64,000 nt of DNA from an uncultured Saprospiraceae bacterium (GTDB lineage: Bacteria > Bacteroidota > Bacteroidia > Chitinophagales > Saprospiraceae). Below the pieces are notes generated by a model. It saw only the letters and a program-made list of their open reading frames with translations, ran no database searches and was not told where the DNA came from. The stretch spans positions 1 through 64,000 of the forward strand of contig CALGLU010000021.1 of NCBI GenBank assembly GCA_937959275.1, read 5' to 3'. Positions 41,908-50,838 of this stretch are shown piece by piece; positions within the stretch are counted from its first letter, which is position 1; each line of letters starts with the position of its first letter. The translations under genes were made by a program, and so were the position numbers.

Positions 41908-43779
41908 TTGTTAGAACTAAAGAATTATTCTGGTTGTCTTCCGATCTTGATTGGTATCCTCTTTTGTGTATTGTTTCCAGTTAAAGTCTTTTCGACGGAT
42001 GTTGTCCTAACGTCTTCGATTTCATGTGATTCATTAGACGCATTGATTGAATCAATTTATGTAAATGATGAAACCTTTTCTCCAGAGACGACTGCTATAG
42101 CAGATCAACTCCTTTTAATTGCACAAAATAAAGACTGTAATTCTCTTCCTGATATTTTGAATTTACACGGTATCATTCAATATAATTTGAATGACCCGTT
42201 AAAAGCTAAAAACTTCTTAGGTAAGGCCCATGCTATGCTATCTGATAGTTTAGTAAACACGAAAATGTCGGTTCGCAATTATCTATTTACTGGATTAACA
42301 GATCAAACAAAGAACAACTTTGTCGCAGCACAACTTAATTTTGAAAAGGCCTTAAGAATTAGTGAGGTGATTCAATTTAATAGAGGCATCCTTCAGGCTA
42401 AACTGAATTTAAGTTTATGTTATTTACATGATAACCATATAGAAAAAGCTAAAGATGTTTTGCTTGAAGCTGGTGATATCGTAAAGGAATTAAAGAATAA
42501 AAAATTAGGTGGATATGTGTATCAGAATTTAGCACAAATTTACCTAAAGCAAAATGATTATGATCAAGCTATTGCAAATACGACAACTGCTTATGATATA
42601 TGGAATGAATTAGGGTTTGAAAAAGGTTTATACTTCTGCCACTCAGGTCTTGCCTATGCTTATCAATTAAAAAAAGATACAGCAAGTATGGTGCAGGAGT
42701 TGTATAAAGCAATTGATTATTCAGGAAAGGATAAGTCATTTGTCAGGCACCAGCCCTATTTAAGTCTAGCAACATATTATAAGGGCAAAGGCAATGATGA
42801 CGAGGCACAACATTATTATGAACAGGCACTGAAACAGAGTAGTAGTATCCCTGAAAAAGAATTGCTAGATATCATAAATAATCTTTATGTTTTTTATGAA
42901 CGAGACAATGATTTATCAAAAATTAAGAGGATCAATAATGAAGTCTTTAAAATTTATTCAAACCGATCATCATTGTTTACAGAAGAAGTTAAGAAATGGC
43001 AAAATAAGGAAATAGAACTTGAACGAAATTTGGTTGAAAATAGATCTTTGAGGTCACTGAACTTTAAGAATCTTAAGGAAATTCGTATAAAAAATATTTT
43101 ATTAGCGGTTTTATTTTTAGCGTTTAATTTCGCGTTATTTTATTTTCAGAGATATAGATATAAGGAGCGAATGCGAAATGAGAATAGTCGAACAGAACTT
43201 AGAAGTAAAATTACAAGAGATCTTCATGACGATGTTGGAACCATGTTGGCCAGAATCTCTATGCAATCTCAATTGCTAGAATTGACAACGGATGAAAAGA
43301 GCAAACCTATTGCAAGAGAAATAGCGGAACGGAGTCGAATGGCTATGGACAGTATGAGGGATACGGTATGGGCGATGGATTCGAGGAGCGATAATGTGGT
43401 TTCTTTAAAGTTTAAGATTCTTGATTATCTTAAATCTGTATTAGAACCACTTGATATCGAGTATGAGAGTACGTTTAAGTTTGATAATGAAAATGCATTA
43501 TTAAAAGCGGATGTTCGACAAAGCGCTTACCTTATTTTTAAAGAATCAATTACGAATATTGCAAAACATTCGAATACGAAAAAGGTAGATATTGTACTAT
43601 CGCTGACTCCAAGCTACTTGGCTATGTCAATTCAAGATTATGGCACATTAGATATAATTAAGGAATCTGCAGGACAAGGTTTAAAAAATATGAAACTCCG
43701 AGCGGGCAATCTTAATGGATCGTACTCATTTAATTACAACAATGGATATTTAACGGAATTTAGCATCCCATTGACATGA
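41908..43779 (+). CDS. TPR-containing membrane sensor histidine kinase (HisKA_3/NarL-type)
   Basis: 623 residues. No ATG precedes the signal-like segment (ILIGILFCVLFPVKVFS); the frame opens with TTG at 41908 right after a TAA, so TTG is taken as start. A periplasmic TPR array (about 100-370), a membrane helix (about 398-416), a HisKA_3 phosphoacceptor in TRDLHDDVGTMLARISMQ and a HATPase domain. The N box (KESITNIAKHS) is good, but the G1 box is DYGTL where DNGxG is normal, and GQGLKNMKLRA follows. So ATP binding may be weak. No response regulator is next to it; it overlaps the phosphoesterase gene by 4 bp (ATGA). Confidence 0.85.
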   Translation: MLELKNYSGCLPILIGILFCVLFPVKVFSTDVVLTSSISCDSLDALIESIYVNDETFSPETTAIADQLLLIAQNKDCNSLPDILNLHGIIQYNLNDPLKAKNFLGKAHAMLSDSLVNTKMSVRNYLFTGLTDQTKNNFVAAQLNFEKALRISEVIQFNRGILQAKLNLSLCYLHDNHIEKAKDVLLEAGDIVKELKNKKLGGYVYQNLAQIYLKQNDYDQAIANTTTAYDIWNELGFEKGLYFCHSGLAYAYQLKKDTASMVQELYKAIDYSGKDKSFVRHQPYLSLATYYKGKGNDDEAQHYYEQALKQSSSIPEKELLDIINNLYVFYERDNDLSKIKRINNEVFKIYSNRSSLFTEEVKKWQNKEIELERNLVENRSLRSLNFKNLKEIRIKNILLAVLFLAFNFALFYFQRYRYKERMRNENSRTELRSKITRDLHDDVGTMLARISMQSQLLELTTDEKSKPIAREIAERSRMAMDSMRDTVWAMDSRSDNVVSLKFKILDYLKSVLEPLDIEYESTFKFDNENALLKADVRQSAYLIFKESITNIAKHSNTKKVDIVLSLTPSYLAMSIQDYGTLDIIKESAGQGLKNMKLRAGNLNGSYSFNYNNGYLTEFSIPLT

Positions 43780-44717
43780 TAGAGAATCCAAAAAGAAAAT
43801 ATAAGCGACCAAGCGTTTTTATACTTTGGTTTTTCGTTTTAATTTTTTCTTCTTTTTATGTAAAACAAAAGAACATACAAAAATCAGAATATAGATTTTT
43901 GTTTATTGGCCACGCCTATGATTGGGGTGCACCCGCTGGGGATAAAGTAGACGAGCGAATTGAACAGATTAATATTGAGGATTATGAAGGAGTTTGGCTT
44001 GGAGGAGATGTTTGCGCCAATACAATGTTAAATCCAAACACAGCAAACTACCTAGATAATTTATTTAATTTAAAAAATCCAAATACTCATTTTGTTTTAG
44101 GCAATCATGACTACAGAGATCATAATTTGGATGTTTATTTTGTAGCTACAGGAAGACCTGATTTCTATACCTCAAGTTTTAAGACGATAACGATGAGTGT
44201 TATCAATACCAATTTGAATTCAAGTCACTGTGAACAATTAAATGCGCAATATCGAATGCTTGAACAGGTGACAGATACATTAGAAAGCGCAACACATTAT
44301 GTTCTATTAATGCATCACCAAATATTTAGAGACATAGCAGGTTTAGAGGGATTTAAATCGAATGGAGTGTGTTCTCATTATTCTATGAATTGTGATCGAG
44401 TTGATTCATATTTTCAAACTGATGTTTATCCAAAGTTGGTTGAGTTGGAGTCTAAAGGGATAGAGGTTATTGTTGTCGTCGGGGATACAGGATGGGATAA
44501 GGGATCACACCAGAAGAGTAGCGAGGGTATTGATTTTCTAGCGTCTGGGATAAATAATTCTTTTTATAAATCTAGAGCACCAGAAGAGCTTGACAAGATC
44601 CCTGAGGATTTACTGCTTGAATTCATCTATACTCCGAATGAAGCAATGTTGGACTGGCAGTTTAAATCATTAAATGAGTTGGTAGGATTAAGTAGGGAGG
44701 ACTGGCTGTCTCTTTAA
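43776..44717 (+). CDS. Membrane-anchored calcineurin-like phosphoesterase
   Basis: 313 residues with one N-terminal membrane anchor (about 12-30). Metallophosphoesterase motifs: VWLGGDVC, VLGNHDYRDH, LLMHHQIF and VVVGDTGWDKGSHQ. The first motif, normally DxH, reads FIGHAYDWG, so one metal ligand position differs. Its ATG overlaps the stop of the TPR kinase (ATGA), implying coupled translation and a shared process. Substrate unknown. Confidence 0.78.
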   Translation: MIENPKRKYKRPSVFILWFFVLIFSSFYVKQKNIQKSEYRFLFIGHAYDWGAPAGDKVDERIEQINIEDYEGVWLGGDVCANTMLNPNTANYLDNLFNLKNPNTHFVLGNHDYRDHNLDVYFVATGRPDFYTSSFKTITMSVINTNLNSSHCEQLNAQYRMLEQVTDTLESATHYVLLMHHQIFRDIAGLEGFKSNGVCSHYSMNCDRVDSYFQTDVYPKLVELESKGIEVIVVVGDTGWDKGSHQKSSEGIDFLASGINNSFYKSRAPEELDKIPEDLLLEFIYTPNEAMLDWQFKSLNELVGLSREDWLSL

Positions 44718-45910
44718 TTGATTTCAGTTTTCTGAATTATGTTTCCGTCGAGTGAAAATAAATAGATATAAGATTCAGGTGGAGATATGCGAGATGTGGT
44801 TTTTTCGACGAGGAGGATAAGATGTGTTTTAGTAATGATTAGATCAGTTGGCATGTATGATCCATTATTCGGGATAGTTTTTTTCCACAATACTTCGTGA
44901 TTTTTGCTAACACATTGAAGTTGAAGTTTCATCGTATGATCGATTAGATCTTCAGTTATACCTGTGATATATAGGTGATTGAGTCCCCTCTTTGCTAACA
45001 GCCATTTTTGTACACCATTCTCTCTAAAAATAGAGTCATTTAAAATGTTCAAGTCAGAATCTAAGGATAAAATTAATTGATCCATACCTGTCGCCTCAGA
45101 TTGGTGTGTTCCTATGGCATGTAGTGTTGCCTCATGTTGAACTAAATCATGAATAAAGACATGACCTTCGCCATGATGCATATAACGACTTTTCTCAAGA
45201 CCGGATTCATCTAAATTGATAATGTATCCGACTGCTTTTGGGTTTTTGTATTCGTGTCCATCAGGATAATGAAACCCATTGGCTATACCAGCGATAATGA
45301 TGTCTTCATTCTCAAGCGCGAGCATTGATGTAGGAATATTTGTTTCATCAGACACAGCATATGAGATTTTATCGCCAAGCTTTTTATTTTGAAGGAATTG
45401 GATGGAAGTATGCTGAGAAGATCTTTCGTAGTTTAATGTAATCAAAGTTTCATTCTTACGACTCAAAAGATCTTTTATGCGAGTTCGATTTCCATAAGAT
45501 ACCTTCTTATTTGTATTGAATGCAGTATTGAGGTAGAGAAGCTGTGAGATTTCTGTTTGGTCCCCCAATGATTTGGCGTGATAATAGGACAATATATACT
45601 CGGTAGGAGACACCAAAGTGATTTTTGGATTTAGTGAAGTTGTAGGTGTTTGGTAATAGTACTGGGATAGTTTTACCAAAGTGCTGTCAAAGACCATGAT
45701 AAAAGGTGATTTTATATTGGGTTGCGCTGAAGTTGTATCGGTTGCAGTCCCAGTAATGATGTATTGACCTTTTTCACTTATGACGCAAGTGGCTCTAATT
45801 GAGTCAAATGGGACTTGGTGTTGTGACTCTTGTTCGAGGGAGCAGGCCCCAAGAATACAAAACATCCAAAAGGTCAACCAGATACGAGGAAAGGAGTAAA
45901 ATTTAGACAT
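44714..45910 (-). CDS. Lipoprotein of unknown function, probably beta-rich
   Basis: 398 residues from ATG 45910, chosen because it gives a lipoprotein signal (MSKFYSFPRIWLTFWMFCIL then GAC, lipidated Cys23); the frame is also open from ATG 45943. No recognised domain. Alternating strands and many repeated xxYIITGTATD, YILSYYHAK, LHAIGTHQSE segments suggest a propeller-like fold similar to secreted delta-60-repeat proteins. Its stop codon overlaps that of the convergent phosphoesterase gene within TTAA. Confidence 0.6.
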   Translation of the reverse strand: MSKFYSFPRIWLTFWMFCILGACSLEQESQHQVPFDSIRATCVISEKGQYIITGTATDTTSAQPNIKSPFIMVFDSTLVKLSQYYYQTPTTSLNPKITLVSPTEYILSYYHAKSLGDQTEISQLLYLNTAFNTNKKVSYGNRTRIKDLLSRKNETLITLNYERSSQHTSIQFLQNKKLGDKISYAVSDETNIPTSMLALENEDIIIAGIANGFHYPDGHEYKNPKAVGYIINLDESGLEKSRYMHHGEGHVFIHDLVQHEATLHAIGTHQSEATGMDQLILSLDSDLNILNDSIFRENGVQKWLLAKRGLNHLYITGITEDLIDHTMKLQLQCVSKNHEVLWKKTIPNNGSYMPTDLIITKTHLILLVEKTTSRISPPESYIYLFSLDGNIIQKTEIN

Positions 45911-46121
45911 ACTGTTACAATATGTCAGGTTTTGCTGACACATTGTAAGTATATTAAAAGAAATGGAAATTATTCAAGAATTGTTTGCAAAGCAACTTTT
46001 ATTTTGGGGGCTTTAAAGTAAACTGCAATCTAAATTGAAAAAATGATCATAGCTAATGATTAAAAACAAAAGTGAGGATGTTTTTCCGAAATCCTTGTTT
46101 TCTTTTCCGAAATCAGATTTT

Positions 46122-46832
46122 TCATAGCCGATTCATTTTGGTAAGTAAAAGATCTCTTTTTTGATTTGCGATCTTAAACTGCTTCCCATCAAGCATTTCA
46201 ACGATGCCACCATTCTTTTTAATGACCCTTGAAATCATCGACATATTGATTATATAGGAGCGGTGTAATCTAAAAAACAACTTATTGTTCAACATATTCT
46301 CATAATGAGTTAATGATTTTGTGACAATGTATTTGTTGTTGTCATTGAGGTGAATGTTCGTATATGCCCTTTCTGAAATGATATACTTGATCGCGTCTTC
46401 ATTCACATAGGAAATTTCACTTTGTCCATGTAAAGCAATGCGTTTTGATTGATTTACTTTGGATTTGAATTTTTCTTGTTTGAATTCTATTATTTTGCTT
46501 ACAGATTTGATGAATTCTTTGATGTCTATTGGTTTTAAAAGATAATCACTAACTGACTGCTTAATAGCTTGAATCGCATATTCGTCAAAAGCAGAAGTGA
46601 TGACAATTGAAGAGTTTGTGTTACCAATGATGTCAAAGAGATCCATTCCATTGCCTGTAGGCATTTCAATATCGAGAAAAATGATGTCAGGGTTTTCTCT
46701 TTGAATGATGGGCTTGCCAGCATATATACCTTCTGCCGTATAAATATCTAAAATGTCAGGAAAGTATATTTTGATGTAATGGACCAGTAAATCCCTTGCA
46801 GCTTTTTCATCGTCTATGATCAGTACTTTCAA
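46122..46832 (-). CDS. LytTR-family response regulator
   Basis: 236 residues: a receiver domain with acidic pocket IIDDE and phosphoacceptor D54 (IIFLDIEMPTG), Lys in LLKPID, then a LytTR DNA-binding domain (about 135-236: ALHGQSEISYVNEDAIKYII, FFRLHRSYIIN, GGIVEMLDGKQFKI). Such regulators bind direct repeats upstream of target promoters. It starts 5 bp after the LytS-type kinase gene, its cognate sensor, and is the last gene of the proposed seven-gene unit. Confidence 0.93.
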   Translation of the reverse strand: MKVLIIDDEKAARDLLVHYIKIYFPDILDIYTAEGIYAGKPIIQRENPDIIFLDIEMPTGNGMDLFDIIGNTNSSIVITSAFDEYAIQAIKQSVSDYLLKPIDIKEFIKSVSKIIEFKQEKFKSKVNQSKRIALHGQSEISYVNEDAIKYIISERAYTNIHLNDNNKYIVTKSLTHYENMLNNKLFFRLHRSYIINMSMISRVIKKNGGIVEMLDGKQFKIANQKRDLLLTKMNRL

Positions 46833-46837
46833 GATGC

Positions 46838-49747
46838 TTAGTTGTGAATGTTAGGAATCTCTAAAACGACCTGAGTTCCTGAAGAATTTATGGTATCCAT
46901 TAGATCGATAGTTTTGACACTAAATTTTTGATTGTAAGTTAATCTTAAAAGTTTAATTCTATCTGAATTAATTTCTGTGCCTAAGGAAAAGTGGCCATTA
47001 GAATTGTGTTTTGAAACATTAGGTTTTTGTATTCCTGGACCATTATCTGTAATCAAAACAATGAGTATTCCTTTAGCATTTTTTCTTAATGTCAATTTTA
47101 AATAGTCCTCTGGCTTACCCTTCATCCCGTGTTTAATGGCATTTTCAACATAAGGTTGTATCAGCATAGGTGGTATAAAATAACCTCGAATGTTTATTGC
47201 TGGATCAATTTCAATATCATACTTAAATGAATGATCAGATCTCAACAATTCTAATTCTATATAGGTTTTCAAAACCGCCAATTCTGATTCCAGACTGACT
47301 GTTTCAGCATCAGACATATTCAACACTTTTCTAACAAAGGAAGACAGTTTTGTGATATATGAATTGACCATTAAGGGATCTTGTAACATACTATGCGATT
47401 GAATACTGTTTAATATGTTGGAGATGAAATGAGGTTTCATTTGTGCCTTAAGTGCTGTTAATTGATGAGACCTAATTTTTTGTTCTATTTTATTTTTATG
47501 CCTGATTTGCCTTAGACGGAATTGAAATGCAGTGGAGATAATGCCAATTGATAAGAATAGGGCGAGGGCATAGAACCACCAACGTTGGTAAAAAGGTTCT
47601 GGGACAGTAAAGGAAATCGTTGCAGGTTGAATGCTTTCTACACCATCTTCATTAATCGCATATATTTCAAAAGAATAATCATGTGGAGGCAGCTTATTAT
47701 AAACAATTTCATCTATGTCACTTGTAATAAATTCCCATGAATCAGAGAGGCCCAGCATTCTGTATTTGTATTGAAATTTTCCTAGCGAACTATAATTAAT
47801 CCCGTGAAATTTAAATCTATAGTTAAACTCTTTTCCTGTTAATTCTGAGAGGTCATTATTGTCACCATCAACAATGATTTGATCTAAATAAATGGGAGGA
47901 GGGATGTCATTATTAAAAGAAGCATTTTTCTTAAATACATTTAGCCCCTTTGATGTGCCAACATAGACTTCATCATTCCAATGTGTAATTTTATGAACGA
48001 TATTAGATAGCAAACCATCTTTTTGAGTAATAAAAGACGATGTCGAATATGTAGAATCAATAACATTGACGCCAGATGTAGTGCTTATCCATAGTTCATT
48101 ATTAGCAGAAATAAATAGATCATTGATGTTATTAGAATTTAATAAGTGATCTTTATTAAAATGATATTTGACTTGATTTTGATCAATACCATAAATCCCA
48201 GAATTATTACTGACGATCCACAGAATACCTTTTGTATCTCTTTCTATTTTTATCGTTGTGATATTATCAGGTATTATTTTATTTAAATAGGGATGTCGTT
48301 CATAATTTTGATCATATTTATATAAGCCGGTGGCAGTACTTGTAATTAAAGTGGAGTCATAATCATCAAAGAAAACACTGTACACACGAGCTGTATTAAG
48401 TATGTGAGGAACCTTAGTGTCATTTATTTTCCCAATATCATATATGGGTGTCTTATTGCATGTTCCAACCACTAACAAAGTATTTCCTATGAAAGCTGCT
48501 TTTTTCTGACAACTACTTTTAAGGGTGTCTTGTACTTGTGATAGTATTTCTCGCACCTGACTATTGTCTATGTGAAAGATATTAGAATTTTGACCGATTG
48601 CTATTTGGCCCATTGAATTTTCTATAATAAACCGCACAGGACCATTTTCTGGATGATGGCTAAAGAGCTTCGGTTTTTTCTCATTGTTGAGTTGACTTAT
48701 TTCTCCAGTTTGTGTCCCTATCCAGAGCAGATCGTCGCTGGCAAATAGCTCACTGATGGAAGAATTGTCATAATTCTTGATGGAAGAGATTTCACTAAAA
48801 TGTGATAAGAATATGCCACTATTCATGGTTGATACCCAAAGGTTTTTTTCATTGTCAATAATAGAATGCGTACAATCAATCCCTTTGTGATAATGATCAA
48901 GGAGTTTAAAATCTTGATTATATGCAAATACGCCAATGTTTGTATTTACATGTATTATGGAGTCAGAAATTTCAGTTATAGAATTTATTACATTATGTTC
49001 TTCAGAAATGTTTTCTTTTTTTAATCCATAATTTGGCTTACTACTAACTAGTTTATACAAATGGAGATCAGATTTAAAGCGAATATATTTAGTATTAGAA
49101 AAAGAAAGAAATTGAAATATGCTAGATGCTTTTTGATGTGTGATTTTAATTGTTGTGAGAGTATCAGCTTTTTGTAGAATCAAATCATTATCAATACCTA
49201 TTGTGATGGACTCATTTTTGCATGGAAGGTAAAACTGTTTATCTGTTGTTTCGACGAATGACAGATCTTGTTTTTTGTATACTTTTCCAAAGTCAATGTT
49301 TGCATATACACCAACTAAGCTATCAGTTAACCAAATCTCAGTAAGTACTTTTTCGTCTTGGATCTGGATAGTCTGAAATCCCTCTTCTTTTGAATACTTA
49401 CAAAGCTGATTAGCCAAATTGATAAACCATATAGTATCGTCTGCATCAATCTTTAATTGGAGTACTTCTAGATTTTTTAAACCAGGTAATTCAACTTCTT
49501 TAAATCGGACGCCATTGAATTCTAAAAGACCACTTGACGTACCAATCCACATTGTCCCCTCACTATCCTGGACAATACCATAAATATGAGATGCATTTAA
49601 TCCATCTTTTGAGTCATACGTATAATGGCTTATATCAAGTTGTCCAAATAACCCATTGCTATGTGATAAAAAGCAACAAATGCAAATGAGTTTAGATGCA
49701 TTGAGTAATGTGTAAAGTCGATCAATCAATCTTTTAAAAACGAACAT
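46838..49747 (-). CDS. Reg_prop/Y_Y_Y LytS-type sensor histidine kinase
   Basis: 969 residues: a signal or anchor segment at the N terminus, a two-bladed-propeller periplasmic sensor of Reg_prop repeats (DSKDGLNASHIYGIVQDSEG then TMWIGTSSGLLEFNG; later SANNELWISTTSGVNVID and WNDEVYVGTSKGLNVFKK), a Y_Y_Y domain (about 640-715), one membrane helix (about 722-742) and a His_kinase domain with H773 in QMKPHFISNILNSIQ and a HATPase DNGPGI. Unlike the classic HTCS hybrids it is separate from its regulator. Its ATG overlaps by 1 bp the stop of the upstream exported protein gene (TAATG), tying it to that cluster. Confidence 0.9.
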   Translation of the reverse strand: MFVFKRLIDRLYTLLNASKLICICCFLSHSNGLFGQLDISHYTYDSKDGLNASHIYGIVQDSEGTMWIGTSSGLLEFNGVRFKEVELPGLKNLEVLQLKIDADDTIWFINLANQLCKYSKEEGFQTIQIQDEKVLTEIWLTDSLVGVYANIDFGKVYKKQDLSFVETTDKQFYLPCKNESITIGIDNDLILQKADTLTTIKITHQKASSIFQFLSFSNTKYIRFKSDLHLYKLVSSKPNYGLKKENISEEHNVINSITEISDSIIHVNTNIGVFAYNQDFKLLDHYHKGIDCTHSIIDNEKNLWVSTMNSGIFLSHFSEISSIKNYDNSSISELFASDDLLWIGTQTGEISQLNNEKKPKLFSHHPENGPVRFIIENSMGQIAIGQNSNIFHIDNSQVREILSQVQDTLKSSCQKKAAFIGNTLLVVGTCNKTPIYDIGKINDTKVPHILNTARVYSVFFDDYDSTLITSTATGLYKYDQNYERHPYLNKIIPDNITTIKIERDTKGILWIVSNNSGIYGIDQNQVKYHFNKDHLLNSNNINDLFISANNELWISTTSGVNVIDSTYSTSSFITQKDGLLSNIVHKITHWNDEVYVGTSKGLNVFKKNASFNNDIPPPIYLDQIIVDGDNNDLSELTGKEFNYRFKFHGINYSSLGKFQYKYRMLGLSDSWEFITSDIDEIVYNKLPPHDYSFEIYAINEDGVESIQPATISFTVPEPFYQRWWFYALALFLSIGIISTAFQFRLRQIRHKNKIEQKIRSHQLTALKAQMKPHFISNILNSIQSHSMLQDPLMVNSYITKLSSFVRKVLNMSDAETVSLESELAVLKTYIELELLRSDHSFKYDIEIDPAINIRGYFIPPMLIQPYVENAIKHGMKGKPEDYLKLTLRKNAKGILIVLITDNGPGIQKPNVSKHNSNGHFSLGTEINSDRIKLLRLTYNQKFSVKTIDLMDTINSSGTQVVLEIPNIHN

Positions 49748-50313
49748 TATTCAACCAATGTCGCATCTACTAGTTGATACATTAGCCGATTGATATCATC
49801 TGCATTCAATTGAATTTTACCTTTCAACGTGACTTGCTCGGCAGAGTACTTTACAGGCTCACTTGCCAAAACTTCCATCACTGTCTCTGGCCCTGCACCT
49901 CCACAAAAGAAGCACATATTATATGGGAAGGCAGAAAAGATGAATTCTGTATGACTTTTATAGCCTTCTACTGGTATCACGTAGCCTTTTATCATTATCT
50001 CTGTTCCCTCTATATCCTGCACTTGTTGACTAAATACAGGCTTATCAATTTTGAATCCCATCAATTCGTCATATTCCTTGCGGTATGTAATACGAGATAA
50101 GGTTTTCCAAATGTTTTCTGTCTTAGCTTCTCCATCATCCACCTTTTCCGCACTTGCAGTATTTGCATCGCCTTCGGCTGCCTGCTCTTCTACTTCTTTC
50201 ACTTTATCGGTTGTGGCAGAGGCACCTGAGCTCGTATTCTCCTGCGCTTGAAGATCCATAGCCAGTAGCATTGAAAATAGAGAGATACAGATAAATTGAG
50301 CGAATTGTTTCAT
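49747..50313 (-). CDS. Exported OB-like protein with CFFC motif, copy 2
   Basis: 188 residues, signal peptide about 1-23 (cut near LQAQ), then a low-complexity Ala/Glu/Asp/Thr-rich linker (24-70) and a 110-residue domain: RKEYDELMGFKIDKPVF, IMIKGYVIPVEG, FIFSAFPYNMCFFCGGAGPE then TVMEV, and a last strand pair. The pattern of strands with G-x-V-x-P resembles the OB-like DUF3299 domain, which I can only suggest. CFFC could bind metal or be redox active. It is a clear paralogue of the gene at 50379. Stop overlaps the LytS kinase ATG. Confidence 0.75.
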   Translation of the reverse strand: MKQFAQFICISLFSMLLAMDLQAQENTSSGASATTDKVKEVEEQAAEGDANTASAEKVDDGEAKTENIWKTLSRITYRKEYDELMGFKIDKPVFSQQVQDIEGTEIMIKGYVIPVEGYKSHTEFIFSAFPYNMCFFCGGAGPETVMEVLASEPVKYSAEQVTLKGKIQLNADDINRLMYQLVDATLVE

Positions 50314-50378
50314 AGTTTAGTTTTACTTATAACCCGAAAGTATAAAATTAAGAGCTTTAAAACACGGATTTAACCCAT

Positions 50379-50807
50379 TCATAACAACACAGCGTCTTCT
50401 AATTTATACATCAACTCCATGCCGTCACTTTTTCTGACGCGGAGAATACCTTTCAATGTTATCTTTTCTTCAGAATACTGTATCTTTTTTTGATTGCCCA
50501 TGTCTACTTCCATTGCGGTTTCTGGACCAGCTTTTCCACAGAAAAAACAACTACTCATCGGAAATGCAGAAAATACAAAATGGCTTTGCTCAATTTTGCC
50601 TTCCAAAGGAATAATGTATCCTGTTACTTCAATTTCCTGACCATTCATTTTTTGAACCATTGGATTGACTACAGGGATATCTATCTCCATTCCCATTGAT
50701 TCATTGTACTGTTTTTCATATGTAACCAAAGACAATAAACTCCAAGTTGAATTACCTTGGCTATAGCCAATTTGAGCGATACAGAAAAACAGCCAGATTA
50801 GTTTCAT
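50379..50807 (-). CDS. Exported OB-like protein with CFFC motif, copy 1
   Basis: 142 residues, signal peptide about 1-16 (IAQIGYSQ). It is the shorter paralogue of the gene at 49747, without the acidic linker: EKQYNESMGMEIDIPVVNP, IEVTGYIIPLEG, FVFSAFPMSSCFFCGKAGPE then TAMEV, KITLKGILRVR. Identity between the two is concentrated around the SAFP...CFFCG.AGPET.MEV segment, arguing for a conserved metal or redox site. 31 bp from the sugar dehydrogenase gene and 65 bp from its paralogue. Confidence 0.78.
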   Translation of the reverse strand: MKLIWLFFCIAQIGYSQGNSTWSLLSLVTYEKQYNESMGMEIDIPVVNPMVQKMNGQEIEVTGYIIPLEGKIEQSHFVFSAFPMSSCFFCGKAGPETAMEVDMGNQKKIQYSEEKITLKGILRVRKSDGMELMYKLEDAVLL

Positions 50808-50838
50808 GCTTCTAAAACGTATAGTTTAATTAAAGGGT

